Assembly: GCF_009467805.1 (NCBI RefSeq)
Contig: NZ_WIAY01000006.1
Location: 186,001-250,000 of the forward strand
Direction of reading: 5' to 3'
DNA: 64,000 nt
DNA from: Stenotrophomonas nematodicola
Lineage (GTDB): Bacteria > Pseudomonadota > Gammaproteobacteria > Xanthomonadales > Xanthomonadaceae
Shown: positions 36,019-53,835 of the stretch, in pieces
Layout: each line of letters opens with the position of its first letter
Numbering within the stretch: position 1 is the stretch's first letter
Notes under the pieces: generated by a model
What the model was told of the DNA's origin: nothing
The model's input: the letters and a program-made list of their open reading frames with translations, nothing else
Databases searched by the model: none
Program-made: the position numbers and the translations under genes

Positions 36019-38493
36019 TCAGTGCTTGCCGGCCGGTGCGTTTTTCACGTAGGTGTCGAACCAGTTGAGCATTTCCGATACCAGTTGCTCGTTGGATTCC
36101 AGTGCGGTGTACCAGTGCGGCTCATGCGGCAGCATCACCAGGCGGGTGGTGCCGCCGTTGCCGCGGATCGCCTGGAACAGCTTGCGCGACTGGAACGGCT
36201 CGGTGCCCGGATTGGCATCATCCTCACCGTGGACCAGCAGCAGCGGCAGCTTGATCCTGTCCGCGTAGAAGAACGGCGACGCCTTCAGATACACGTCCTG
36301 CGCCTGCCACACCGACCGGCGCTCGTTCTGGAAGCCGAACGGCGTGAACGTCTTGTTGTACGAACCGCTGGTCGCCACGCCGGCCTTGAACAGGTCGGTG
36401 TGCGCGATCAGGTTGGCGGTCATCAGGCCGCCGTGGCTGTGCCCGGTGACGCCGATCCGGTTGCGGTCCACCACCCCCATGTCCACGGCCTTGTCCACCG
36501 CGGCCCTGGCATCGGCTTCCAGCTGTTCCAGGTAGGTGTCGTAGGCGGTCTTCGGATCGCCGACGATCGGGAACGAGGCATTGTCGATGATCGCGTAGCC
36601 GGCCAGCAGCATCAGGCGGTACGGTGCCAGACGGGTGAAGGTCTGCTGCGAGCCGGACACCTGGCCGGCCTGCGCGGCGTTGGCGAAATCGGCCGGGTAC
36701 GCGTACAGGATCGCCGGCACGCGCTGGCCTTCCTTGTAACCCGGCGGCGTATACAGGGTGAACGACAGATCCACGCCATCGGCGCGCTTGTAGGTCACCA
36801 GGCGCTTCTGGATCTGGCGCACCTCCGGCGTCGGATCGGTCAGCTGGGTCAGCGCGGCCGGGGTGGACGCGAACGCCGCCTCGCCCTTGGCAGCGGCTGC
36901 ATCGCGCTCGCCCAGGGTGCGGATGAACGCGTTCGGCGCGTCGGTCACCGACTGGTGCCAGGTCAGGACGCGGCCGGTGGTGCCGGCAAAACCGAGGACC
37001 TGCTCGTAGGCATCGGCAGCGCTGCGGAACAGGCGTTCGCTCTTCAGCGAGCCCAGGTCCAGGCGGTCCAGGAACGGACGGTCGCCCTGCGGCGAGGCGC
37101 CCTGCCCGCGCAGGAACACGTGGTTGCCGTCCTGGCGCACCACGCTGGCCCCGTTGGGCAGACGCGTGAACACCAGGTTGCCCGGGTCGCCGTAAAGCTC
37201 ATCGCTGGACAGATCCCAGAGCAGCCGCCCTTCCTGCCCGGGACGGTCCACATCGACAATGCGGGTCTGACGCCAATGGCGATTCTCGTCGTTCTCGTAC
37301 AGGAACGACACGGCCGGGTCCGCGCTCCAGGCGATGCCTTCGAAGCGCTGCGCGGTACGCGCGATCTCCACCGGCGTCCCGGTGAACGGCGCCTTGAGCA
37401 TCAGTACGCGGTCACGGTGGGGCACGCTGACCTTCCAGTCGCCCTTGTCCAGCGCTTCGGCATACACCAGCGTGGCCGGATCGGTGGAGCGCCAGTCGAA
37501 GTCGCGCGGGCCTTCCGGCACGCCGTGCACCGGCACGCGATCGGCCAGCGGCAGGCTGGCCACCGGCGTGCTGCGGCCGCTGCCCAGGTCCAGCACGGCC
37601 ACGTCATTGGCGAAGCGCTGGTAGGTGACCGCGTGCGAGAACGGCGCCTTCAGCGTCTCGGTGAGCACGTGCACGCCATCCGGCGCAGCCGTGACATCGT
37701 TGTACAGCGCCGGCGCGCCAATCGGACGCACGCTGCCGGCCTTGGCATCCACCACTGCCAGCTGCGACTGGCCGTAGTAGGCGAACAGCTTTTCGTCATG
37801 CACGCTGGTCAGCGTGTCGCGCGATTCGTAAGTGCTGCTCTCACCCTTGGCGCCGAGCGATTCCTGGATGTCCGGGCCGGCCGCGCCATCCTCATTGGAC
37901 GGCGCTGCCCCCTGGTTGGCCGGCACCAGCTTGACCAGCAGGTTCTGGCTGCCGCCGAGCCACTGCACGGTGTAGCCGAAGATCGGATTGAGCTGTACAC
38001 CCGGGATCTGCTTGACCTGTCCGGTCGCGGCATCTCCCACCCACAGCTGCACCGAGGTATCCACCGCGTTCTGGAACACGAAGCGCTGGCCGTCGGCCGA
38101 CCATTGCGCGTTGCCGGCACAGCCCTGTGGCAGCGCCACCGGCGTGTGCCTGCGGCTGTCGATATCCACCAGCGTGAAATCGGCCACGCAGGCCGGGATG
38201 CCATAACCGCCCTGGGTGTCGTGGCGGCTGCGGTTCTTCGGCTCCAGGCGCACACCCGCCAGCTTCAGGTACGGCTGCGCGACACGGCTGATCGACGGGT
38301 AGGTCTGCGCGGTGGTCAGCAGCAGACGCTGGCCGGTGGGGTCCACGCTGGGCATCGGCGGCGGCGGCGCCTTGAGCACCTTGAGCAGGTGTTCCGGCGG
38401 TTTGGCATAGTCGGCGAAGGCCGGGCCGGCGGCCAGCAGGCCGAACGCGGCCGTGGCGACGGCCGCGGCAAGAGCGGTACGACGGATCAGCAT
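36019..38493 (-). CDS. S9-family serine peptidase (glutamyl aminopeptidase-like)
   Basis: An 824-aa secreted peptidase. It starts with a Sec signal (MLIRRTALAAAVATAAFGLL, cleavage after AGPAFA), followed by a long beta-propeller part (about 40-530) and a C-terminal alpha/beta-hydrolase domain. The catalytic triad is visible: Ser in VTGHSHGGLMTANL (GxSxGG), Asp in LVHGEDDANPG and His in LPHEPHWY. The family includes prolyl oligopeptidases and glutamyl endopeptidase-like enzymes; the exact specificity is not clear. It probably acts in the periplasm. Confidence 0.92.
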   Translation of the reverse strand: MLIRRTALAAAVATAAFGLLAAGPAFADYAKPPEHLLKVLKAPPPPMPSVDPTGQRLLLTTAQTYPSISRVAQPYLKLAGVRLEPKNRSRHDTQGGYGIPACVADFTLVDIDSRRHTPVALPQGCAGNAQWSADGQRFVFQNAVDTSVQLWVGDAATGQVKQIPGVQLNPIFGYTVQWLGGSQNLLVKLVPANQGAAPSNEDGAAGPDIQESLGAKGESSTYESRDTLTSVHDEKLFAYYGQSQLAVVDAKAGSVRPIGAPALYNDVTAAPDGVHVLTETLKAPFSHAVTYQRFANDVAVLDLGSGRSTPVASLPLADRVPVHGVPEGPRDFDWRSTDPATLVYAEALDKGDWKVSVPHRDRVLMLKAPFTGTPVEIARTAQRFEGIAWSADPAVSFLYENDENRHWRQTRIVDVDRPGQEGRLLWDLSSDELYGDPGNLVFTRLPNGASVVRQDGNHVFLRGQGASPQGDRPFLDRLDLGSLKSERLFRSAADAYEQVLGFAGTTGRVLTWHQSVTDAPNAFIRTLGERDAAAAKGEAAFASTPAALTQLTDPTPEVRQIQKRLVTYKRADGVDLSFTLYTPPGYKEGQRVPAILYAYPADFANAAQAGQVSGSQQTFTRLAPYRLMLLAGYAIIDNASFPIVGDPKTAYDTYLEQLEADARAAVDKAVDMGVVDRNRIGVTGHSHGGLMTANLIAHTDLFKAGVATSGSYNKTFTPFGFQNERRSVWQAQDVYLKASPFFYADRIKLPLLLVHGEDDANPGTEPFQSRKLFQAIRGNGGTTRLVMLPHEPHWYTALESNEQLVSEMLNWFDTYVKNAPAGKH

Positions 38494-38670
38494 CCTTTAC
38501 CCCTTGTGGTGTTGGGTGCCCGTGCAGGGGCGATATCCCGAATCTAGCACCGCCGCGCGGGCCGGGAATGGGCCGGAAGGGCTAGTCGCCCGGTGCGGCA
38601 ACGCGGTGCGCGTCCGGCCGGCCGCGCACCGTCACGGTAAGATGCGCGCACATTCCCTGCCGATGCCGCC

Positions 38671-39447
38671 GTGCGCACTGTTCACGCCCTCCGCTACATC
38701 ACCCCGCTCCGCGAGGGTGGCTCGCTGCCCGCCGTGGTCGAAACCGACGACGACGGCATGGTGGTGCTCAAGTTCCGGGGTGCCGGCCAGGGGCCGAAAG
38801 CGTTGATCGCCGAGCTGATCGCCGGTGAGCTGGCCCGCACGTTGCGCCTGCCGATTCCGGAGATCGTGTTCGTCGAGCTGGATCGCGAGTTTGCCCGCAC
38901 CGAGCCGGACCCGGAGATCCAGGACCTGATCCGAGCCAGCGAAGGCCTGAACCTGGGCAGCGACTATCTGCCCGGCGCGCTCAACTACGACCCGGCAGCG
39001 ATGGCCGTGGATGCCGACCTCGCCTCGCGCATCGTGTGGTTCGACGCATTCACCAGCAACGTGGACCGCACCGCGCGCAACCCCAATCTGATGGTATGGC
39101 ACCGGCAGCTGTACCTGATCGACCACGGCGCGGCGATGTACTTCCACCATGACTGGGCCACCGCCGGGGATGCCTGCGTGAAACCCTTCATGCTGATCCG
39201 GGACCACGTGCTGCTGCCGTTTGCCACGCAGATCGACGCGATCGACGCCGCGCTGGCCGCGCTGCTGCCCGACGCGGAAATCGAACGCATCGTCGGCCTG
39301 GTGCCGGACAGCTGGCTGGTCGACGAACCCGCGTTCGACAGCCCGGCGGCGTATCGCCAGGCGTATATCGATTACCTCACCCATCGCCTGCGCATGCGCG
39401 CCGCCTTCGTCCAGGAGGCCGTCCGTGCCCACACTGCACACGTATGA
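38671..39447 (+). CDS. HipA-like kinase-domain protein
   Basis: A 258-aa protein from GTG 38671 with HipA-type kinase segments: VVLKFRGAGQGPKALIAELIAGELARTL (ATP-binding region with Lys and Glu, about 31-58), IVWFDAFTSNVDRTARNPNLMVW (catalytic loop with Asp and Asn, about 122-144) and YLIDHGAAMYFHHDW (metal-binding DHG, about 148-162). It is shorter than HipA and lacks the N-terminal HipA subdomain; no HipB-type antitoxin is present. It overlaps the DUF3037 gene by 23 bp, a recurrent two-gene arrangement, so the two products probably act together. Confidence 0.8.
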   Translation: MRTVHALRYITPLREGGSLPAVVETDDDGMVVLKFRGAGQGPKALIAELIAGELARTLRLPIPEIVFVELDREFARTEPDPEIQDLIRASEGLNLGSDYLPGALNYDPAAMAVDADLASRIVWFDAFTSNVDRTARNPNLMVWHRQLYLIDHGAAMYFHHDWATAGDACVKPFMLIRDHVLLPFATQIDAIDAALAALLPDAEIERIVGLVPDSWLVDEPAFDSPAAYRQAYIDYLTHRLRMRAAFVQEAVRAHTAHV

Positions 39448-39817
39448 CTACGCCGTCATCCGCGTGGTACCGCGGGTGGAGCGCGAGGAGTTCATCAACG
39501 TCGGCGTGATCGTGTCGTGCCCCGGTGCGAAGCACCTGGAAGCGGCGATCGAAATCGATGCGGCGCGGATGCAGGCGTTCGCGCCCGGCCTGGACAGGGA
39601 CGCGCTGCAACCGTGGCTGGACGCCATCGTGGCGATCTGCCGTGGCGACGCCAACGCCGGTCCCATCGCCCGGCTGCCGGCACGCGCGCGCTTCCATTTC
39701 CTGACCGCCAAGCGCAGCTCGGTGGTCCAGATGTCCAGCACCCACGTGGGCCGGACCGCGCACCCGGAGAACGTGGTGGAGCACCTGATGACCCGGATGG
39801 TGCGGGTACCGCAGTAA
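39425..39817 (+). CDS. DUF3037-family protein
   Basis: A 130-aa protein from GTG 39425, in frame with the family start MPTLHTYDYAVIRVVPRVEREEFINVGVI when split as read (the EREEFINVGVIV motif is diagnostic). It overlaps the HipA-like gene by 23 bp in another frame, so translation is likely coupled. The remainder has a helix-rich middle and a FHFLTAKRSSVVQMSSTHVGRT segment. Function is unknown; as partner of a kinase it could be substrate, adaptor or inhibitor. Confidence 0.85.
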   Translation: MPTLHTYDYAVIRVVPRVEREEFINVGVIVSCPGAKHLEAAIEIDAARMQAFAPGLDRDALQPWLDAIVAICRGDANAGPIARLPARARFHFLTAKRSSVVQMSSTHVGRTAHPENVVEHLMTRMVRVPQ

Positions 39818-39842
39818 CGCAACGCGCAAACACGCGCACCCC

Positions 39843-40332
39843 GTAGAGCCGGGTTCTACCCGGCTGCTCTTCGTCAGGCACAACACCTGACACACGCCGG
39901 GCAGAGCCCGGCGCTACCAAGGCCACCCGCGCGCATCACGTAGAGCCGGGTTCTACCCGGCTGCTCTTCGTCAGGCACATGCACACCTGACACCCGCCGG
40001 GCAGAGCCCGGCGTCACCAAGGCCACGCGCGCGCACCCGTAGAGCCGGGTTCTACCCGGCTGCTCTTCGTCAGGCACATGCACACCTGATACCCGCCGGG
40101 CAGAGCCCGGCGCTACCAAGGCCACCCGCGCGCACCCCCACGCGCGCGCACCCCGTAGAGCCGGGTTCTACCCGGCTGCTCTTCGTCAGGCACATGCACA
40201 CCTGACACCCGCCGGGCAGAGCCCGGCGCTACCAAGGCCACGCACGCGCACCCCGTAGAGCCGGGTTCTACCCGGCTGCCCTTCGTCAGGCACATGCACA
40301 CCTGACACCCGCCGGGCAGAGCCCGGCGCTAC
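39843..40332. repeat. Array of five REP doublets (SMAG-type)
   Basis: Five tandem units begin at 39843, 39940, 40039, 40155 and 40255. Each contains a GTAGAGCCGGGTTCTACCC palindrome in plus orientation, a spacer with TCGTCAGGCACATGCACACC, and a second palindrome in minus orientation ending CGGCGCTAC. Spacing is 97-116 bp. Unit 2 has lost its terminal CTAC (TCAC). The last CTAC supplies the stop codon of the frameshifted RAYT. Repeated short frames here are artefacts of the array. Confidence 0.92.
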
Positions 40333-40780
40333 GGGAGGGGCCATCGGCACCAGGCGAAGGGGTAATCGTTCATGCCCTTGGCCAATCCGGCGCGCAGCGG
40401 TTGGCGAGTATGTAGGTGGCCGCGGCCAACAGATGGCGATCGTCGCGCTGCAGCTGGTCGTAGTAGCCCGGTTGCCAAACGGTGCCCCGGGTGCTGTTGC
40501 TCTGGTTGAGGGCCTTGGCCGACCGCGACTTGAAGGTTCGCATCACGATCGACAGTGGTGTGTCGCGCAGGCGGAACATCCAGTGGATATGGTCGGGCAT
40601 GACCACCCATGTCAGGGAGTCGGTGCGGCCCTGGGCATCCGAGGTGCGCAGCCAGTAGCAGACCTCCTGCGCATTGGCGGTATCGACGAACAGGCGGGTG
40701 CGCTGCGCCGTAACCGTGGTGACGACGTAGTAGCTGCCCTCGCAGGAGATGCGTCCGCGTTGTAGAGAAGGACTCGCCAT
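40329..40780 (-). pseudogene. REP-associated tyrosine transposase (RAYT), frameshifted near its 3' end
   Basis: A Y1-type (HUH) single-strand transposase of the RAYT family, thought to mobilise REP elements. Visible are SYYVVTTVTAQRTRLF at the start, the HUH motif MPDHIHWMF, and WQPGYYDQLQRDD followed by AATYILAN with the candidate catalytic Tyr. The frame then shifts: near 40399 one C seems to be missing, so the intact continuation PLRAGLAKGMNDYPFAW lies in another frame and ends at 40329, while the main frame stops at 40370. Restored length is about 150 aa. It lies between two REP arrays in opposite orientation. Confidence 0.8.
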
Positions 40781-40891
40781 GTCTGCATCTTGGGCGAGGC
40801 TGCGCGAACCTTGAAGCAGGGGGCGCTGCAGTGTCGTGTCAGGGGAATACCCGATCTGATGTGATCTTGTCATCGGGTGCGCAGGCACCTT

Positions 40892-41140
40892 GTAGAGCCG
40901 GGCGCTGCCCGGCTTGCATGATCGTGCGTGAGAGCAGCCGGGTAGAACCCGGCTCTACGGGGCTTGCATCAGGTTGCTTGGCTTCGTTGAAGAGCAGCCG
41001 GATAGAACCCGGCTCTACGGGCTTGCATCAGGTTGCTTGGCTTCGTTGAAGAGCAGCCGGGGAGAACCCGGCTCTACGGGGCTTGCATCAGGTTGCTTGC
41101 CTTCGTTGAAGAGCAGCCGGGTAGAACCCGGCTCTACGGG
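40892..41140. repeat. Array of REP singlets with 59-60-bp period
   Basis: One REP (GTAGAGCCGGGCGCTGCCC, plus orientation) at 40892 is followed by four tandem units with AGAGCAGCCGG at 40931, 40991, 41050 and 41110, each ending GGCTCTAC (minus orientation) and separated by GGGCTTGCATCAGGTTGCTT and CTTCGTTGAA spacers. These units are single REPs and are oriented opposite to the first palindrome of the left array. The array ends 21 bp from the stop of the glucose dehydrogenase gene. Confidence 0.92.
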
Positions 41141-41160
41141 GCGTGGGCCAGCGTGCGTCG

Positions 41161-43656
<2,496 letters not shown>

Positions 43657-43772
43657 CGCGCGCTCCTCCCTTCCCCTGCACCGCCGGCCAGCGTCTGCAC
43701 CGGTCCTGTGGGTCCTTATCCCACCGGGGTCGTGAACGCGGTGCGTTCTTTCCAGCCGTGCCTGGACCCCCA

Positions 43773-43806
43773 ACGGAAAACGCCGGCAGGCGCCGGCGTT
43801 TTCCGT
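43773..43806 (-). terminator. Terminator after gyrA
   Basis: ACGGAAAACGCCGGC and GCCGGCGTTTTCCGT form a 15-bp perfect stem with a 4-nt loop, 20 bp beyond the gyrA stop. The T-rich part lies inside the stem. Confidence 0.8.
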
Positions 43807-43826
43807 GGTACCGCAACGCAACCGCG

Positions 43827-46535
<2,709 letters not shown>

Positions 46536-46685
46536 TCGGGTTCCGTTGTCTGGTAGCGGTCCAGTCCGTCGCAGCCAGCCCTTTCGGGGCGGCCGCGCCG
46601 GAATCTCGATTAACCGTTGAAGTCTACCACAACGGGCCGTTTCCCGCCTCGTTTTACCGGGGTTTTACCGGCAAGAATCAGGAAC

Positions 46686-47768
46686 TTACGGGGCCGTTGC
46701 GGGGGCTTCCCCGAAGGCGGCCCGCATATTGGCCGTGGTCGGGTTCAGGATCACCCCGCGCTCGGTCACGATGGCATCGATCAGGGCGCCCGGGGTGACA
46801 TCGAACACCGGGTTCCAGGCGGCGATGCCCTCGGCCACCGTACGGACCCCGCCCACGCCGTACAGCTCGCCGGGATCACGCTGCTCGATCTCGATCTGGT
46901 CGCCGTCGGCGGTGTCCATGTCCACCGTCGAGGACGGCGCCACCACCATGACCTTCACCCCGTGGTGGCGTGCGGCGATGGCGAGCTGATAGGTCCCGAT
47001 CTTGTTGGCGGTATCACCGTTGGCGCAGATGCGGTCCGCACCGACGATCACCCACTGCACCGCGCCGGTCTTCATCAGGTGCGAGGCGGCCGAGTCGGCG
47101 ATCAGGGTCGCGTCGATGCCATCCTGCTGCAGCTCCCACACGGTCAGGCGGGCGCCCTGCAGCCACGGGCGGGTCTCGCCGGCGAACACGCGGGCGATGC
47201 GGTGCTGGGCCATGCCGGCGCGGATCACGCCGAGCGCGGTGCCGAAGCCGGCGGTGGCCAGCGAGCCGGTATTGCAGTGGGTCAGCACGCCGCTGCCGGC
47301 CTCGATCAGCCCGGCACCCAGCGCGCCCATGTGGCGGTTGGCGGCCAGGTCTTCATCGGCGATGGCCTGGGCCTCGGCCGCCAGCACGTCGCGCCAGTCG
47401 CTGCCGGCCGGCGCCAGGGCACGGCGCATGCGCGCCAGGGCCCACGCCAGGTTCACCGCGGTCGGCCGTGCGGCATTGAGCCGCTGCAGCGCCGGCTCCA
47501 GCTTCAGCAGCGCCTGCGCGCCATCGTCGGCCTGCACGTCGTTGGCGGCCAGCACCGCGCCCCACGCCGCAGCAATGCCGATGGCGGGTGCGCCGCGCAC
47601 GGTCAGTGCGTGGATCGCCGCGGCGACGGCATCGCTGTCATGGCACGCCACGTGCTCGACCACGAACGGCAGTTTGCGCTGGTCCAGCAGTTGCAGGGCG
47701 TCGCCGGTCCACAGGATCGGGCGGATGTGGTCGTAGCGGGCGTAGTCGATGTCGGTGGATGCGTTCAT
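46686..47768 (-). CDS. mtnA: Methylthioribose-1-phosphate isomerase
   Basis: A 360-aa enzyme of methionine salvage that isomerises 5-methylthioribose-1-phosphate to the ribulose form. It belongs to the eIF2B-like family: [14 protein letters not shown] near residue 54, the catalytic Cys in [14 protein letters not shown] near 165 and the catalytic Asp in [20 protein letters not shown] near 245. It is upstream of gyrA on the same strand with a 150-bp gap. Other salvage genes are not in the window. Confidence 0.96.
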   Translation of the reverse strand: MNASTDIDYARYDHIRPILWTGDALQLLDQRKLPFVVEHVACHDSDAVAAAIHALTVRGAPAIGIAAAWGAVLAANDVQADDGAQALLKLEPALQRLNAARPTAVNLAWALARMRRALAPAGSDWRDVLAAEAQAIADEDLAANRHMGALGAGLIEAGSGVLTHCNTGSLATAGFGTALGVIRAGMAQHRIARVFAGETRPWLQGARLTVWELQQDGIDATLIADSAASHLMKTGAVQWVIVGADRICANGDTANKIGTYQLAIAARHHGVKVMVVAPSSTVDMDTADGDQIEIEQRDPGELYGVGGVRTVAEGIAAWNPVFDVTPGALIDAIVTERGVILNPTTANMRAAFGEAPATAP

Positions 47769-47822
47769 CGCGCCATTGTAGCGGCGCGCCGGCGTCGGGT
47801 CAGGCCCGGACGCGCGGCCGTT

Positions 47823-48539
47823 TCAATTGACCGAGAACTCGGCGCGGCAGCCGTCGTCCACCCACACCCCGCGAGCGTCCCAGCCCCAGCTCCGCCCCTG
47901 CTCGCACGGGCTGCCGGACAGCTGCCTTGACAGCGTGGCGCCGTGGTTGATGCTGGCACCGCAGAAGCGACGCTGGCGCGACTTGGATTCGCAGGTGAGC
48001 AGTCGCGGCACCATCAGGAAGCCGGACCCGTCGGCGGCCCCCACTTCGAAATCACCCTGGCATCCACGCGTCACCCAGATCTCGTTGCGGCGTACGCCCC
48101 AACTGTGGTTCTCGCGGCATGGCAGCGCCGACAACTGGCGCAGCAGGCGCACCGGTGCACCCTGCAGCACCACCGGGCAGTTCTGCGGGCGACCATTGGA
48201 TTCGCAGCGCACCACGCGCCGCGTCAACCGCTCGCCTGCGCGCTTGGCCGTCACCGGCGTGCGGGCGCGGAACTCGGCGCGGCAGCCCAGCGTCACCCAG
48301 ACCCCCGAGCGATCAGTGCCCCACTCGGAGCCGCGCACACAGGTGTTCTCCGACAGCTGGCGGACCATATCCACGCCACCGTCCACGGGCATGTCGCAAT
48401 GCACCCATTCCATGTCGCGCGATTCGCAGCGCACCACCTGCCCGGCATAGCCGGACGACTGCGCCACGGCCGGCGATGCCAGCCCTGCCCACAGCAACAA
48501 CGAACATAGCGGCATGCCTGCGCTGGCCAACACCTTCAT
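47823..48539 (-). CDS. Secreted DUF3011 protein with three repeats
   Basis: A 238-aa exported protein starting MKVLASAGMPLCSLLLWAGL with cleavage after ASPAVAQ. The mature part is three repeats, each with a CES-type start, a Cys-rich loop and an end of the form WVTLGCRAEF, WVTRGCQGDF or WVDDGCRAEF. This is the DUF3011 pattern, thought to be lectin-like, with paired cysteines. The frame is open upstream to 48590, but ATG 48539 gives the signal peptide. Function is unknown; periplasmic or surface binding is inferred. Confidence 0.82.
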   Translation of the reverse strand: MKVLASAGMPLCSLLLWAGLASPAVAQSSGYAGQVVRCESRDMEWVHCDMPVDGGVDMVRQLSENTCVRGSEWGTDRSGVWVTLGCRAEFRARTPVTAKRAGERLTRRVVRCESNGRPQNCPVVLQGAPVRLLRQLSALPCRENHSWGVRRNEIWVTRGCQGDFEVGAADGSGFLMVPRLLTCESKSRQRRFCGASINHGATLSRQLSGSPCEQGRSWGWDARGVWVDDGCRAEFSVN

Positions 48540-48649
48540 CGACACGGTCCCCGCCGCAACTGAACGATCACGCGTTACACCTTCTGACATCGGGTGTGAT
48601 CAGAGCATCATCATCCACGGTGCGCAAGACGCAATTGGCCGGGAACGGT

Positions 48650-49594
48650 TCAGGCCCGGGCGAAATCGATGGCCAGGACATCGGCAATCGCCGGTGTACG
48701 GTTCATCGCCATCAGCAACCGGTCCACCCCCACCGCTACGCCCGCACAGTCGGGAAGCTGCGGCAATGCGGCCAGCAGCGCCTCGTCCAGGGGCGGCAGC
48801 ACCGCGCCGCGCATGCGCCGCACCGCATGATCGCGCTCGAAGCGCGCCCGCTGCTCGGCGGCATCGTTCAGCTCGTGATAGCCGTTGGCCAGCTCCACCG
48901 GCCCCAGATACAGCTCGAAGCGCTCGGCCAGTGCCGGCGTCCCGGGCCGTACGCGCGCCAGCGCGGCCTGGCTGGCCGGCCAATCGTGCACGACCGTCAT
49001 CGTATCGTCACCGAACGCAGGCTGGATGCAGTGGGTCATCAGCAGGTCCAGCCAGTCGTCGCGGGTCAGCCCCTGCGGATCGATGTGGATCTCCGACAGC
49101 GGCGCGCGCAGTGCGTCGATGTCCGCTTCGAACGGGTCCACCCCGAGCTGGCGCTGGTACAGACTGCGGTAGTCGATGACCTCCAGGCGCGCCTCGCGCT
49201 GCACCAGCGACAGTGCCGCGCGTACCAGCGCCGCCGTTTCCCCGATCAGACGGTGATGGTCCCAGCCCACGCGGTACCACTCGAGCATGGTGAACTCGGG
49301 ATTGTGGCGGCCGCCAGCTTCGCCGTTGCGGAACACCCTGCCCAGCTCGTAGCAGTCGCCCACACCGGCGGCAAGCAGGCGTTTGAGCGGATACTCCGGG
49401 GACGTGCGCAGCCAGCGCTGCGCCTCACCCGCATCGACGTGGCCACTGAAACGGGTGTGGAAGCTGTCAATGTTGGGTTCGGTATTGCCGGCCACCGACA
49501 GGATCGGCGTTTCCACTTCGAGCACACCACGTGTGGCGAAGAAGTCACGGATGCACGCATTGAGCGCGGCGCGCTGGCGCAGGGCCGCGATCAT
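48650..49594 (-). CDS. epmA: Elongation factor P beta-lysine ligase (EpmA/GenX/PoxA)
   Basis: A 314-aa lysyl-tRNA-synthetase paralogue without an anticodon-binding domain. It attaches beta-lysine to a conserved lysine of EF-P, which helps ribosomes through polyproline stretches. Class II motifs are present: VLEVETPILS near residue 24, ELGRVFRNGEAGGRHNPEFTMLEWY near 83 (motif 2) and GVAVGVDRLLMAMN near 285 (motif 3). It overlaps the GNAT gene by 4 bp (ATGA at 49591). epmB and efp are not in the window. Confidence 0.94.
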   Translation of the reverse strand: MIAALRQRAALNACIRDFFATRGVLEVETPILSVAGNTEPNIDSFHTRFSGHVDAGEAQRWLRTSPEYPLKRLLAAGVGDCYELGRVFRNGEAGGRHNPEFTMLEWYRVGWDHHRLIGETAALVRAALSLVQREARLEVIDYRSLYQRQLGVDPFEADIDALRAPLSEIHIDPQGLTRDDWLDLLMTHCIQPAFGDDTMTVVHDWPASQAALARVRPGTPALAERFELYLGPVELANGYHELNDAAEQRARFERDHAVRRMRGAVLPPLDEALLAALPQLPDCAGVAVGVDRLLMAMNRTPAIADVLAIDFARA

Positions 49595-50076
49595 GCGCGC
49601 GCGTCGCGCAGGCGTTCGGCCAGCGGCAGGGTCAGCAGGTCGCGGGTGTCATCCACGTAGCCGGTGGCCAGGTACAGGCGGCGCGCCAGTTCGTTGTGAT
49701 GGTTCACTTCCAGGCGCATCCGCGCGACGCCGCGCGCGTTGGCACGCTGCTCAAGGATCGCCAGCGCCTGCTTGCCACGCCCACGGCCGCGCGCGGCGTG
49801 CTGCAGGTAGAGCTCATCGAGCAGCGCGAAGTGTCCGCCCTGCTCCAGGCTGAAGCCCATCGCCAGGGCCGCATAGCCCACGACCTCGCCGGTCTCGGAC
49901 AGCCACAGCAGCACCTCGCCGTTGCGCGGCTCTTCGAGCAGGGCCAACAGCGCGGGACGCACGCGCGCCGGGTCGAAATCGAGCTTGTCTTCGGCGTAGA
50001 AGTCGCGCATCAGGCCAATCAGCAGATCGGCGTCGGCCACGGTGGCCAGGCGGAAATCGAGGGGTACGGTATGCAT
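49591..50076 (-). CDS. GNAT-family N-acetyltransferase
   Basis: A 161-aa GNAT protein. The acetyl-CoA loop is in LYLQHAARGRGRGKQALAIL (RGxGxG type, near residue 93), with the preceding beta-strand GHFALLDEL and the C-terminal YLATGYVDDTRDL. The substrate is unknown. It overlaps epmA by 4 bp downstream and sits 17 bp after ligA upstream, so ligA, this gene and epmA are probably one operon. Confidence 0.88.
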   Translation of the reverse strand: MHTVPLDFRLATVADADLLIGLMRDFYAEDKLDFDPARVRPALLALLEEPRNGEVLLWLSETGEVVGYAALAMGFSLEQGGHFALLDELYLQHAARGRGRGKQALAILEQRANARGVARMRLEVNHHNELARRLYLATGYVDDTRDLLTLPLAERLRDARA

Positions 50077-50093
50077 GCGACGTCTCGTAGAAA

Positions 50094-53789
<3,696 letters not shown>

Positions 53790-53793
<4 letters not shown>

Positions 53794-53812
53794 CGCCGGG
53801 CTCCGCCCGGCT
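53790..53812. repeat. Single REP element (SMAG-type)
   Basis: GTAGCGCCGGGCTCCGCCC followed by GGCT, matching the second REP type of the left array. Its TAG is the stop codon of the aminotransferase gene. Confidence 0.75.
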
Positions 53813-53835
53813 GCTCCACCGCGCTACGCCCGCGG

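Noticed and set aside
39874..40301. Several overlapping frames with repeated peptide blocks (VAPGSARRVSGV type)
   Set aside because: They are translations of the REP doublets; the peptide repeats only mirror the DNA repeats and lack start signals.
39843..41140. Possible CRISPR array
   Set aside because: Units contain palindromic GTAG REPs and the spacers between them are conserved rather than unique; no cas genes are nearby.
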